Assembly (NCBI GenBank): GCA_011174825.1
Contig: DUEZ01000077.1
Coordinates: 38,758 to 102,757 of the forward strand
Direction: 5' to 3'
DNA from: Anaerolineae bacterium
Lineage (GTDB): Bacteria > Chloroflexota > Anaerolineae > Anaerolineales > E44-bin32
Length of the DNA: 64,000 nucleotides
The translations under genes were made by a program, and so were the position numbers. Under the pieces are notes generated by a model. The model saw only the letters and a program-made list of their open reading frames with translations. It was not told where the DNA came from and searched no databases. This document shows positions 45,596 to 54,277 of the stretch, piece after piece. How positions within the stretch are numbered: position 1 is the first letter of the stretch; every line of letters begins with the position of its first letter.

Positions 45596-45792
45596 GCTTT
45601 TGATATCGCCCCTTATCGAAAGAGTATCTTAAGTTTCTTCTTTTCCCTCTTTTTATATAATATAAATAATGGCAGGTGAGTAAAGGGATCGGATTTTTCT
45701 TTCTTCGTATTTTATAACCAGGGTACAAAAGTATATATTTATTGTTACTGATTCAATCTATTTTTTATAACATCTGTCTTTAGGAGGCAATC

Positions 45793-46998
45793 ATGCCGTT
45801 ATTTGGTCCGAATATAAAAAAAATGGAAAAGAATGCGGATATTGAAGGATTGAGCCAGGCATTAAGGCATGACAATGACAAATCGAGGGAAGAAGCCGTT
45901 TTAGCTCTTGATCGACTTGCGTGGAAGCCGCAGAATGATGATGATAAAGCCTGGTATTTAGTGGCAAAAAGAAACTGGCAGGAACTTACAGAGTTAGGCG
46001 CACCAGCTTTACCCGCTCTCTTTTTGGCAATGAGTCACTCCATGAAGAGTGTCAGGATGAACGCCGGGGATACATTGGAGAAAATTGCACTGTCCAATCC
46101 TGACAGCACCTTACCCTTATTGTGCGAAGCACTCTGCAACCAACTGATCGCCTCAGCCATAACCTCCAAATTCACTGAAGCGCGCAACCGTACCGTGAAA
46201 ATTCTGGGCAAGATGGGTGATGCCAGGGCGATTCTGCCTCTCATGCAAAGCGAAAATAAATTTCGCGATTTAGATTATCGTTCACACAGAAATGAATTCA
46301 AACCATCTAAAACTGTTACCCTGAAAAGTGATGCGTATTCAAAGCTGGTCAAACAGACGATTAATGAGATGGGAGAAACAGCCATTTCTCATCTGGTCAA
46401 ATTGATGGATAGTGAAAAGAGAAGTGATCGTATTGAGGTTATCAACGCCATGGGTCAAATTAAAGATGATCGTATCTTTGATCAACTTGTGATTACCTTA
46501 CAAGATAAGAATCCAGAAATTCGCAGAGCTGCCATCAAGGCTTTAGGTGAATTTGACGATAAGCGTATCACTGAATACCTGGTTGAGTCCTTGCGCGACA
46601 GTTATTATTGGGTGCGCATTGAAGCTTACGCTCAATTGAGCAAAAATCCATGGCGTCCAAGCAACGATGAGGAAAAAGCCTATTTCATCCTGGCGAAATT
46701 GCTGCATAGTATAAGAGTGAATGGAATGATCAAGAATGCCAATTGGAAAGAATTGCGTTCTATGGGTCGTAAGGCAGTGAATCCTTTGATCCGTTCCTTA
46801 AACCTCGAGGGTGATATTGCTTATACTACTTTTACCTATAAATCGAAAAAACTTGTGCAACAACCAGCCAGGGGATTGGTAATTGAAATGCTTTCCCAAA
46901 TAGGTAAAGCAGCCAAACCGGGCTTGGAAGAAGCAATAATGGATCCTGACCCAATTATTCAGAAAGGGGCTGCAGAAACACTAAAAAGAATAAGATAA
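45793..46998 (+). CDS. HEAT-repeat protein carried by the tRNA-Lys element
   Basis: Soluble protein of 401 aa made of HEAT/PBS-lyase-type helical repeats: ALRHDNDKSREEAVLALDRL near the N-terminus, a central run such as LVITLQDKNPEIRRAAIKALGEFDD and YLVESLRDSYYWVRIEAYAQL, and a C-terminal EEAIMDPDPIIQKGAAETL. A longer unit, WKPQNDDDKAWYLVAKRNW and WRPSNDEEKAYFILAKLLH, occurs twice. HEAT repeats are protein-binding scaffolds; no catalytic domain is present. AGGAGG lies five bases before the ATG. Codon use is visibly richer in A/T-ending codons than in the neighbours, fitting its place in a transferred element. Confidence 0.9.
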   Translation: MPLFGPNIKKMEKNADIEGLSQALRHDNDKSREEAVLALDRLAWKPQNDDDKAWYLVAKRNWQELTELGAPALPALFLAMSHSMKSVRMNAGDTLEKIALSNPDSTLPLLCEALCNQLIASAITSKFTEARNRTVKILGKMGDARAILPLMQSENKFRDLDYRSHRNEFKPSKTVTLKSDAYSKLVKQTINEMGETAISHLVKLMDSEKRSDRIEVINAMGQIKDDRIFDQLVITLQDKNPEIRRAAIKALGEFDDKRITEYLVESLRDSYYWVRIEAYAQLSKNPWRPSNDEEKAYFILAKLLHSIRVNGMIKNANWKELRSMGRKAVNPLIRSLNLEGDIAYTTFTYKSKKLVQQPARGLVIEMLSQIGKAAKPGLEEAIMDPDPIIQKGAAETLKRIR

Positions 46999-47346
46999 TT
47001 AAAGGTTCACCAACCATCGCCCGCGTCACCATGTCAACACCTCCAATATTTTCTCCTCGCCTATCTTCTTCTTGTCCCCCCTTCGCGTACCTCTATACCC
47101 CCATTGGATGCGTTACCAACGCACCAAAATAATCCACATTATCTGCATTAATAATCCATTTTTGTATTTTTTATGAAACCTGGGAAAAGATTCTTCGCTG
47201 TGCCCAGAATGACAGAAGACAGCGGAATCATTGCACTAAGAACTGTCATTCTGGACGACCAGTGGGAGTGAAGAATCTATATACGAATAGGAATAACACC
47301 TCTGTCTGGTAGATTAACAGCTAACTAGTGCATACTGACACTAGAG

Positions 47347-47390
47347 CTTTTAAGCCCAAGGTCACAGGTTCGATCCCTGTACGGCGCATC
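47347..47390 (+). repeat. 44-bp direct repeat, right copy (partial tRNA-Lys)
   Basis: Identical to bases 45511-45554: the 3' half of tRNA-Lys without any 5' half, so it cannot make a functional tRNA. Confidence 0.85.
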
Positions 47391-47405
47391 GTATTTGTAA
47401 ACACA

Positions 47406-47433
47406 AATCCTGCGAAGATCGTGGGATTATTTC
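47406..47433 (+). terminator. presumed ancestral tRNA-Lys terminator
   Basis: Stem AATCCTGCG/CGTGGGATT (47406-47414 with 47420-47428, two G-T pairs), 5-nt loop, then ATTTC, 16 bp after the right tRNA copy. It sits at the same offset as the terminator after the intact tRNA, as expected if it was the original one before insertion. Confidence 0.5.
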
Positions 47434-47629
47434 TTAATAGAGCCATTTGATTCTTAGTCGCCAAATCTCAACTATATGCAACTTATCAGGTCTGATAATT
47501 TACAGCAAAGCAACTTGTACGCAAAAGTTCGTGTCAATCTGACGACCTTACAGCCGATTCATAATAAGAGATTAGATGGATACTGGATAATCCAATAAGG
47601 TTGACATGATCTCTGGAAGTACATCAAGA

Positions 47630-48112
47630 ATGAAAGCACTGGTGGTCTATGATTCGAAATTCGGTAATACGGAGCGCATTGCTCAGGTCATTGGCAACGC
47701 GCTTGGATCAGCTTATGAGGTCGAAGTACTTCAAGTGGGAACGATTATGCCAGATCAAATCGAGGGTTTGAAGCTCCTCATCGTAGGCTCTCCGACCCAG
47801 CGATTTAATCCTACGGGAGGTATTAAGAATTTCCTCCAGAGCCTACCATCAAGTGGACTTGAGGGCATCAAAGTAGCGGCGTTCGATACCCGATTGACCA
47901 TCGAGGACATTGAAGAAGTTGCCATCCTATCGTTTTTCGTTCGCATTTTCGGGTATGCCGCCAAACCCATTGGCAATGGACTCAAGAGGAAAGGTGGTGA
48001 ACTGATCCTTCCCCCTGAGGGGTTTTATGTACAGGGTATGGAAGGTCCTCTGGTAGAAGGAGAAGTTGAGCGGGCTGAGAATTGGGCCAGGCAGATCCTT
48101 GCTACACAATAG
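47630..48112 (+). CDS. flavodoxin-family protein
   Basis: FMN-binding protein of about 160 aa. Seen: ALVVYDSKFGNTERIAQVIG, the phosphate-binding loop of flavodoxins, LLIVGSPTQRFNPTGGIKNFL and a long C-terminal helix. It is likely to carry electrons or to act as an FMN reductase-like domain. ATG 47630 gives the canonical start; an ATG at 47606 with AAGG in front would add eight residues. It lies between the right 44-bp tRNA copy and the third, decayed copy at 48200, so it may be cargo of an older insertion. Confidence 0.85.
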   Translation: MKALVVYDSKFGNTERIAQVIGNALGSAYEVEVLQVGTIMPDQIEGLKLLIVGSPTQRFNPTGGIKNFLQSLPSSGLEGIKVAAFDTRLTIEDIEEVAILSFFVRIFGYAAKPIGNGLKRKGGELILPPEGFYVQGMEGPLVEGEVERAENWARQILATQ

Positions 48113-48462
48113 TCTGCCCCCACTGTATGTTTTTCATCATCAGAAACGATTCGAAAAGAGGAGTACAAGACCAACGGACGGATTACCTCAATATGGAGTC
48201 TATTAAGTCCAAGCGAATCAGGTTCGATTCCAGTACGGTGTACCTCAAAGCTTACCTGACGGTGGGCTCTTACATTTCTTTATTCTCCTTCCGAACTCAA
48301 ACTTCTTCCCCTCACGTTGATAGAGATCCACCAACTTGCGCTCTCTAGAACACGATCATTGGATGTAAAATAAACATGAACACATGGCCTATACTTTGGC
48401 TGGTAATCGATCACAATCACATTCCGCGCAACACACCAAAATTCAGTTGAAAAGAGGAACTC
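48113..48462. other. intergenic region with decayed tRNA-end copy
   Basis: No gene seen. Contains the degenerate tRNA-Lys 3' copy at 48200-48243 and a following hairpin (48249-48256 with 48261-48268, two G-T pairs), then TTACATTTCTTT. The rest up to the ABC ATPase gene shows nothing recognised. Confidence 0.55.
48200..48243 (+). repeat. degenerate third copy of the tRNA-Lys 3' half
   Basis: About 36 of 44 positions match the 44-bp att-like repeat once one inserted base is allowed: TTAAG-CCAAG, CAGGTTCGAT and GTACGG are kept. It cannot fold as a tRNA. Like the other two copies it is followed by a hairpin and a T-rich stretch. Confidence 0.6.
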
Positions 48463-49212
48463 GTGGCCGAAATCCTAGTAGAGAATCTGACCAAGCGGTA
48501 CGGTTCGGTCGTCGCAGTTAATCAGGTAAACCTAAGCATCAAAGATAAGGAATTCTTCACCCTATTAGGACCAAGCGGAGCCGGGAAAACCACAGTCTTA
48601 AGATTGATCGCCGGGCTTGAAAAACCTGATGAGGGCGAGATCTTTTTCGACGGGGAAAATGTTACAAATCTCTTGCCCAACGAGAGGAAGGTCAAGATGG
48701 TTTTTCAGGATTTCGCCCTCTGGCCGCATATGCAGGTCTACGACCGGGATCGCTATTCGAATCTCAACTTCGGCCTTCGAATCCGTAAATGGTTAACCGA
48801 GGACATCGAGCAGAAGGTTTCAGAAGTCGCCCAAAAGGTAGGTATTAAAAAGGAGCTCTTTTCCAGACGACCCGGGGAGCTATCACAGGGTGAAAAACAG
48901 AGGGTGGCTATCGGTCGCTCGATCACGACCACACCTCGCGTTTTCTTGATGGACGATCCCATGACCAACCTCGACCCTCAGAGCAAGCTCAAGGTCAGGA
49001 AAGAAATTCGCAAACTACATCAGGACCTCGAAACAACCACGATCTATGTCACTCACAATCTCCCCGATGCCATGGCCATGTCTGATCGTATTGCGGTGAT
49101 GAGAGAGGGGGTCTTTGAGCAGATCAACACACCGAAGAACATTTATCGATTCCCAAAAAACGACTTCGTCCGTGACTTCTTCGAAAGCGCGAAAGTATCG
49201 TTTGATTTCTAG
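48463..49212 (+). CDS. orphan ABC transporter ATP-binding protein
   Basis: ATPase of 249 aa resembling the MalK/UgpC sugar-importer class but without the C-terminal regulatory (TOBE) domain. Seen: Walker A GPSGAGKTT, Q-loop VFQDFALWPHM, signature LSQGEKQR, Walker B VFLMDDP and the switch His in THNLPDAM. The residue after the Walker B Asp, normally the catalytic Glu, is Asp here. A GTG start follows GAGGAA. No permease or binding-protein gene is adjacent, so it must pair with a remote permease or have another role. Confidence 0.9.
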   Translation: MAEILVENLTKRYGSVVAVNQVNLSIKDKEFFTLLGPSGAGKTTVLRLIAGLEKPDEGEIFFDGENVTNLLPNERKVKMVFQDFALWPHMQVYDRDRYSNLNFGLRIRKWLTEDIEQKVSEVAQKVGIKKELFSRRPGELSQGEKQRVAIGRSITTTPRVFLMDDPMTNLDPQSKLKVRKEIRKLHQDLETTTIYVTHNLPDAMAMSDRIAVMREGVFEQINTPKNIYRFPKNDFVRDFFESAKVSFDF

Positions 49213-49656
49213 TCAATAGACTGACGCACCCTCCAATCTGCACCGAGATAACATTCCCATAAGATGTCATTGATGCACTGAAATAACTTCCCACGAGGAG
49301 TGGGCAGACCTCTGATCTTAGATTAATAGGTTATCGGGTATCCATATATGGCAATCTATCTTAGTTGGATTTCTGACTTACACCACGTAGATGTCATTTT
49401 GAGCCGAAGCGAAGCGCAGGCGACGGTATCGTACACGAAGGGTGAGAATCCCTATGATAGTACTTATAAAAGCATCATCGCAGGGATTCTTCGGCGCTTC
49501 GCGCCTCAGAATGACAACATAAGTGGGTCGACCCATAGCCAATGCTATTCGATGTCAGATCCGAGAATGAACATCCCAATTGCTCCCGACACAGAATTGC
49601 GTTATGCTCGTGATGCGTAGGGATTGGAAGTTGGGGATCAAAAACAAGGAGAGCCG
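49213..49656. repeat. intergenic inverted repeat
   Basis: No gene seen. 49392-49517 is a 126-bp inverted repeat: ends TGTCATTTTGAG/CTCAGAATGACA, then GCGAAGCGC/GCGCTTCGCGC and GAATCCCTATGAT/ATCATCGCAGGGATTC. It belongs to the same family as 15701-15801. Confidence 0.8.
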
Positions 49657-49941
49657 ATGCCTGATGTGCGAATAGATGTCGTTCGCACCCGCGGACATTG
49701 CAACGCCGACTTCCATGAGGGAGAGACCTTCTTCTACAATGGGTCACAACTCATCGGAACGGATCGTGGTTATAATTGCCTATTCGCTCAAGGGACCATT
49801 GTGACCAATCTCGGTCGGTTGACGCTCATGAAGTGTCCACTTTACCTGTCCTGCCCTGATCCAGGTATGGGGGAAGGCGGCAGCGTGACCTTCCGAATTT
49901 CTTTTATGAGTGCACTGGAAGGAAGCACCCTCAAGGAGTAG
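49657..49941 (+). CDS. TIGR04076-like small cysteine protein
   Basis: Protein of 94 aa. The pattern VRTRGHCNADFHEGETFFYNG, then a Cys-containing YNCLFAQG segment and a C-terminal SCPDPGMGEGGSVTFRIS matches what I know of the TIGR04076 family, small proteins of unknown function with three or four conserved cysteines. AAGGAGA lies five bases before the ATG. The next gene looks like a diverged relative, so the two may be a duplicated pair. Confidence 0.7.
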   Translation: MPDVRIDVVRTRGHCNADFHEGETFFYNGSQLIGTDRGYNCLFAQGTIVTNLGRLTLMKCPLYLSCPDPGMGEGGSVTFRISFMSALEGSTLKE

Positions 49942-50044
49942 GGCTGGGTGCATGTGGAAGTGCCTGCTCCACCCGCTTCCCTACAGTTACCGCTCTTCTT
50001 CTTCCGGTTGGCCTTTTTTCAGTGGTGTCATTCATCGAAAGTCC

Positions 50045-50491
50045 ATGAAAACGATCCTGCTTAAGCCTGTTGAAATCATCGGTCGGTGTCCGGCGAACCT
50101 ATCGCCTGATGATGTGCTCCAGATCGTGGACATGAACCTGGTGAACCCTGAGAGGCACAACGCCTGTTTCTTGGCCCTCAATCATTTCCCCCCCATGGTG
50201 TGGCAATTACAAAGTGAAAGTCGTTTCTTCTCCCACGCCTCCTGTCCGGGCTGCACCTCAGAATTGGAGCAGGAAAACCGCGTCGTCTTTCTCCTCGGCC
50301 ACGAGGACAAATGGGATTTATGCTTGGTCATCTCCGAATATCTTAAGCTGAGAATGCGGGTAGGTGAGACCAATGAAGCTATGGCTCTCAGGGATGAAGC
50401 CATTCAACTTCAAGATCAAGGAGAGTATTTAGAAGCACTAGATCCAATGAGGAAGGCACTAGAGGTGTTGAAACGCGCAGCAAATGCTTGA
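50045..50491 (+). CDS. TIGR04076-like protein with TPR-like tail
   Basis: Protein of about 148 aa. The first 70 residues (VEIIGRCPANLSPDDVLQIVD, then NACFLALNHFPPMVWQL and SHASCPGC) follow the same cysteine layout as the preceding protein. The last 45 residues are helical, EAIQLQDQGEYLEALDPMRKALEVL, like a single TPR unit. The ribosome site is weak, so ATG 50045 is chosen on homology to the family start. The function is unknown; a redox or metal-binding role would fit the Cys pattern. Confidence 0.6.
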   Translation: MKTILLKPVEIIGRCPANLSPDDVLQIVDMNLVNPERHNACFLALNHFPPMVWQLQSESRFFSHASCPGCTSELEQENRVVFLLGHEDKWDLCLVISEYLKLRMRVGETNEAMALRDEAIQLQDQGEYLEALDPMRKALEVLKRAANA

Positions 50492-50613
50492 ATACATCAT
50501 CAAGCCACACTGCGCATTGTGTAGAGTATCCAGCCTGTTCCTCATCTGCACCACATCCAGATCCCATGATCGGATCGCACCTTCACCAAGCCCGATCCGT
50601 CAAGGAGGGTCCC

Positions 50614-50973
50614 ATGAGCGACAAGAACGACGAGCTAAGACGATTAAAACGAATCCGTGATCAACAGCTTCGAGCGCGCGATCCGTCGGTCAAACAAAAA
50701 AAACTTCAGCGTACCATCGCCACTAAGCGACGGAAATCGGTACGAAAGGTCTCCTTCCTGGAAATCCTTCGCGAGGTGTCACATAAGATCAAAGGTACCC
50801 TCGTTGGAGGGGTCCTTGGACTGCTCATATTTCTCATCCTTCCCTACTTCGTTAAAACCAGTTGGATAGATTTCGTAGGTATCGGGGCTATATTCTTCCT
50901 CACCATCCTTGGATTCTTCATAGGTCAAGCCCTTGACACACGTGATAGCTTGAAAGAACTTATCAATAAGTGA
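50614..50973 (+). CDS. small membrane protein with basic N-terminus
   Basis: Protein of 119 aa: a strongly basic, charged N-terminal half (RRLKRIRDQQLRARD, KKLQRTIATKRRKSVRK), then two membrane helices (VGGVLGLLIFLILPYF and FVGIGAIFFLTILGFFIG) and a short cytoplasmic end. AAGGAGG lies five bases before the ATG. Not recognised; the basic part might bind nucleic acid or acidic lipid, but nothing shows this. Confidence 0.65.
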   Translation: MSDKNDELRRLKRIRDQQLRARDPSVKQKKLQRTIATKRRKSVRKVSFLEILREVSHKIKGTLVGGVLGLLIFLILPYFVKTSWIDFVGIGAIFFLTILGFFIGQALDTRDSLKELINK

Positions 50974-51331
50974 ACCAGGTTCTTTGTTATGATGAAGGCG
51001 GAAGCAGGAAAAATAACGAACAGCCGCCTTGAGCTACCAGTCCCGCGCTGTGTCCTGAGCTTGTTGAAGGACTCAGGATAACATTAATTCGATCTTACTT
51101 TTAATGTCATCCTGAGCGGAACGGAGTGAAGCGAAGGAACTCGTTTTCTGAATTCATATAACGCTCTATCCAAACAACGAGATTCTTCGCGCCTGTCGGC
51201 GCTCAGAATAACATTAAGGAGTGTTGAAGTATAAGGTCATCCTTCGACAGGCCCAGAATGACCTCATACTTCTCAAAACGCGCGACTTATCGTTCCAAAC
51301 GATCACCGAACGCCCAAAGGAGCTTCTCAAA
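50974..51331. repeat. intergenic cluster of GTCATCCTGAGC-type repeats
   Basis: No gene seen. 51044-51085 (TCCTGAGCTTGTTGAAGGACTCAGGA, self-complementary) and 51108-51218 (ATGTCATCCTGAGCGGAACG with an inverted copy ending CGCTCAGAATAACAT) are followed by a half copy near 51236-51262 (GGTCATCCTTCGACAGGCCCAGAATGACC). Confidence 0.75.
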
Positions 51332-52105
51332 ATGGACAATCCCATCATCCAAACCATGCTCAATCGAAAATCGATCCGCCGCTATACAGATCAGTCACCA
51401 TCCGATGAGGTCATCGAGTCCGTTGTCCGAGCGGGTCAACAAGCGCCTTTCGCTTCGCAACTATATAGTTTATTGCTTTCTCGGGATCGAGAATCGATCC
51501 CCTATGAAGCCCCTCTGCTGTTCACAATCTGCGTTGATATGCACAAGCTGCAGTTGTTCATGGCTAAACGAAACTGGAAAGTGGTGACAAACCACCTCTT
51601 CTTGCTTCTCCTCGGAATTCAAGACGCTTCTCTCATGGCGGAGAACATGGTCATCGCAGCGGAGAGTCTCGGATTAGGTAGTTGTTTTTTAGGAGACACA
51701 CCCTATAGGTCCAAGAAGATCGTAAAGGAATACGAACTACCCAAGGGGGTTTTCCCATTGGTCCAACTCGTGATGGGATACCCCGCCGAGGATCCACCCC
51801 CCAGACCAAGATATCCGCTAGACTTTGTGCTCTTTGAGGATAAGTACTCATCATTCAGTCCAGAACAGATCGAAGATGCGATGAGGGTGATGGATACGGG
51901 GTATTTAGCTCAGGACTACTACCGCAATGTGAATTACATGATCCCTCTCGAAGGAGAGCGAGAAGAGACGTTCACCTTCGACGATTATAGTTGGACGGAA
52001 CACATTTCTAGAAAGTGGGGGCAGTGGCTCCCATCACTTGATGATTTGGTCCAACGGATGGAAGCGTGTGGTTTGAAGATAACCCCAACCCGGGAGAATG
52101 ATTAA
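51332..52105 (+). CDS. nitroreductase-family oxidoreductase
   Basis: FMN-dependent enzyme of 257 aa of the NfsA/Frp-like nitroreductase group. Seen: NRKSIRRYTDQSPSDEVIESVVRAGQQAPFA, where the Arg residues contact FMN phosphate, GIQDASLMAENMVIAAESLGLGSCFLG, and VQLVMGYPAEDPPPRPRYPL. It reduces nitro compounds, quinones or flavins with NAD(P)H; the natural substrate is unknown. AAAGGAG precedes the chosen ATG by ten bases; longer frames run into the repeat region. Confidence 0.88.
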   Translation: MDNPIIQTMLNRKSIRRYTDQSPSDEVIESVVRAGQQAPFASQLYSLLLSRDRESIPYEAPLLFTICVDMHKLQLFMAKRNWKVVTNHLFLLLLGIQDASLMAENMVIAAESLGLGSCFLGDTPYRSKKIVKEYELPKGVFPLVQLVMGYPAEDPPPRPRYPLDFVLFEDKYSSFSPEQIEDAMRVMDTGYLAQDYYRNVNYMIPLEGEREETFTFDDYSWTEHISRKWGQWLPSLDDLVQRMEACGLKITPTREND

Positions 52106-52199
52106 TCCATTCACACTCCACGCGGCTTAAGCTAAATCCCACTTCACATCCAGGTCGCAGTGTTGGATAATGGGGTTGTGTTCAGGGGTAGCTCGAATA

Positions 52200-54260
52200 A
52201 TGGAAGATCGACTCTTATCCATCGCCAAAGTATTTCGACCCGAGCTTGAAACCATGTCGGTCGAGCGGCGGTTAGCGGGGATCGGTGATGTCCTAACGAT
52301 TTTGTATTCATCTCCCCTAGCCCTTGGCGGTCTGATATGGCTCATCCGCGTCACCAATCCTAATTTGATCCTTGAAGATCCCATCCTTCTACTTATCTTT
52401 GTGGCCTTAATGGTCATTTTTGATTATCTAAAATTCTTTCTGATCGTCGAACTGGGTCCGAACCGATACGGGAGTGCGGACGGGTCTTTATCAGGCATCG
52501 TTTTGTGGTCGGCGATCCTGCTCATAGGTCCCAGCGCTCTCTGGTTAGCAGTGATCGAGGCGGTTTATGAATCGATCGCTGAATGGCGAAGGATCACGTC
52601 TAGCGCAGAACGATGGAATTTGCTCCGCAATTTCATCTTGAATCTGGCCGGGGTTACGCTTGCTCCCCTTATTTCACTTTACTTCTATCAGACATGGGGC
52701 GGTACTTACCCATTATCAGCGCTAGATCTGGAGACCATTCTTCCCGCCTTAGGAACGGTATTTATCAACACAGCGTTCTTCGTGCTAATCTGGGCTGGCT
52801 ACCTCTGGTTCAGCATTTGGGCATTGAACATCCTACGTACGAAACCCACTTTTCGATTGTTCATCACGTTTCTCTTCATGGCCATTGGGATGAACCACTT
52901 AGGGCATCCGTTCGCCATCCTGGCTGCTGCGGCTTTCATTCAGAACGGGTTACCGTTCTATCTCTTCTTCATGGCAGGAATGCTTTTGGTCGCTTTCTTA
53001 GCTAAACGCCTCAGCTGGGCGGCCGAAGGTTCTCGTCAGCAAACCCGAATGTTGGAACGGTTAGAACAATTAGGTCGAGCGATCATCAACGCCCCACCTG
53101 GTGAGGAATCCCTTCCAGGTATCTTGGAGGAACACGCTCCGAACATGTTCCCCGCCGGGAATCTCGTTGTTTGGACGTTCCCGGATCAAATCCTCTTCAA
53201 ACAACCCGAGCAATGGGCCCCAGATTTAGACACTGTATGGCCCTGGCTTCTAAGACAGACAGAAGTTCAGGGTTTCCTCCCTAAAGAGACTTTGCCTTGG
53301 ACTGACCAGTATTCGAATCACTCTCCCGCTCTGACGGCTCCCATTCGAGAGATTGAAAGCGGTCAGACTTTTGGGGGGTTCTACCTCGAACTACACACCT
53401 TGGCCCAACCTTGGGAACATCGTTCTCTCGACGCGCTAGTGCCTGCTGTTCAGTCCTTCACGGATCAGGTCGCGTCAGCGATGCACCAATCCGTCGTCTA
53501 TACCCGATCTCTTGACTACCTACGCGTGACTCAAGAATTAAAAATGGCGGGCGACATTCAAGCCAGTCTTTTACCGACCGTTTTCCCCAACATTCATGGG
53601 TGGCAATTCGCGATGACACTCGAACCCGCTGGAGAGACATCTGGGGATTTTTTTGACATTATCCCCCTTGCAGATGGCAAAATTGGTATTGTGGTCGCGG
53701 ATGTGATGGATAAAGGCGTCGGTCCTGCCATGTACATGGCCATCAGTCGCACCCTGATACGGACGTACGCTATCGAGTTGGATTCCCAACCCGACACGGT
53801 CTTCTTCGCGACCAATGAACGAATCCTGACAGACACCACCAGCAGTTTATTCGTCACCGCGTTCTACGGTGTCCTCAATCCTCAAACAGGTGAATTGACC
53901 TACTGCAACGCGGGTCATAATCCACCTTACCTGCTGCGTTCGCAGGATGTAGCAAATACAGAAGCCCTCGTCCGTAACGCCATTCCAATTGGGATTGTAG
54001 AAGATACGACCTGGGGGAACGATACGATCCTGATCGAGCCTGGGGATGCACTTATCCTCTACACTGATGGCATCCCTGAGGCAGCGAATAATGATGGAAA
54101 GTTCTTTGGGGAGGAAACCCTCGTTCAGGTAGCGAAAGCGAGCCTGGGGCAAACAGCTGGAGATTTACAAGCGAACATCCTGGACGCCGTTCATCACTTT
54201 GTCGGTGATGCGCCAAAACATGATGATATCACCCTGCTGGTCCTCGTTCGGGACAAGTGA
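52200..54260 (+). CDS. membrane-bound SpoIIE-type PP2C phosphatase
   Basis: Protein of about 686 aa. The first third has seven or eight membrane helices, the middle (about 285-440) is a GAF-like region, and the C-terminus from about 450 is a SpoIIE/RsbU-type PP2C phosphatase: GDIQASLLP, SGDFFDIIPL and VVADVMDKGVGPAMYM with the metal Asp residues, NAGHNPPYLL, LYTDGIPEA and KHDDITLLVL. Such enzymes dephosphorylate STAS anti-anti-sigma factors. The convergent pair downstream encodes exactly that partner set (RsbW-like and STAS). The start is uncertain; ATG 52170 would add ten residues. Confidence 0.9.
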   Translation: MEDRLLSIAKVFRPELETMSVERRLAGIGDVLTILYSSPLALGGLIWLIRVTNPNLILEDPILLLIFVALMVIFDYLKFFLIVELGPNRYGSADGSLSGIVLWSAILLIGPSALWLAVIEAVYESIAEWRRITSSAERWNLLRNFILNLAGVTLAPLISLYFYQTWGGTYPLSALDLETILPALGTVFINTAFFVLIWAGYLWFSIWALNILRTKPTFRLFITFLFMAIGMNHLGHPFAILAAAAFIQNGLPFYLFFMAGMLLVAFLAKRLSWAAEGSRQQTRMLERLEQLGRAIINAPPGEESLPGILEEHAPNMFPAGNLVVWTFPDQILFKQPEQWAPDLDTVWPWLLRQTEVQGFLPKETLPWTDQYSNHSPALTAPIREIESGQTFGGFYLELHTLAQPWEHRSLDALVPAVQSFTDQVASAMHQSVVYTRSLDYLRVTQELKMAGDIQASLLPTVFPNIHGWQFAMTLEPAGETSGDFFDIIPLADGKIGIVVADVMDKGVGPAMYMAISRTLIRTYAIELDSQPDTVFFATNERILTDTTSSLFVTAFYGVLNPQTGELTYCNAGHNPPYLLRSQDVANTEALVRNAIPIGIVEDTTWGNDTILIEPGDALILYTDGIPEAANNDGKFFGEETLVQVAKASLGQTAGDLQANILDAVHHFVGDAPKHDDITLLVLVRDK

Positions 54261-54277
54261 CACAACTGGGGAATACC

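Larger units (their letters stand above)
45511..47390 (+). mobile_element. small tRNA-Lys-integrated element carrying a HEAT-repeat gene
   Basis: About 1.84 kb bounded by the 44-bp tRNA repeat. It contains one gene (45793-46998), AT-richer flanks and one small inverted repeat (47188-47278). No integrase, plasmid or phage gene is present, so it is either a decayed island or a passenger that depends on an integrase elsewhere. A new terminator follows the tRNA on the left (45571-45595), and the presumed original tRNA terminator is kept outside the right copy (47406-47433). Confidence 0.7.
46999..47629. other. non-coding stretch around the right att-like copy
   Basis: No gene seen. It holds the inverted repeat at 47188-47278 (AGATTCTTC and CAGAATGACAG arms with their complements), the right 44-bp tRNA copy and the hairpin at 47406. 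The rest, including an AT-rich part near 47130-47180, has no recognised feature. Confidence 0.6.

Noticed and set aside
45793..46998. HEAT-repeat gene as a phycobilisome lyase
   Set aside because: The repeats are shared with PBS lyases, but there are no phycobiliprotein or pigment genes and no lyase-specific motif.
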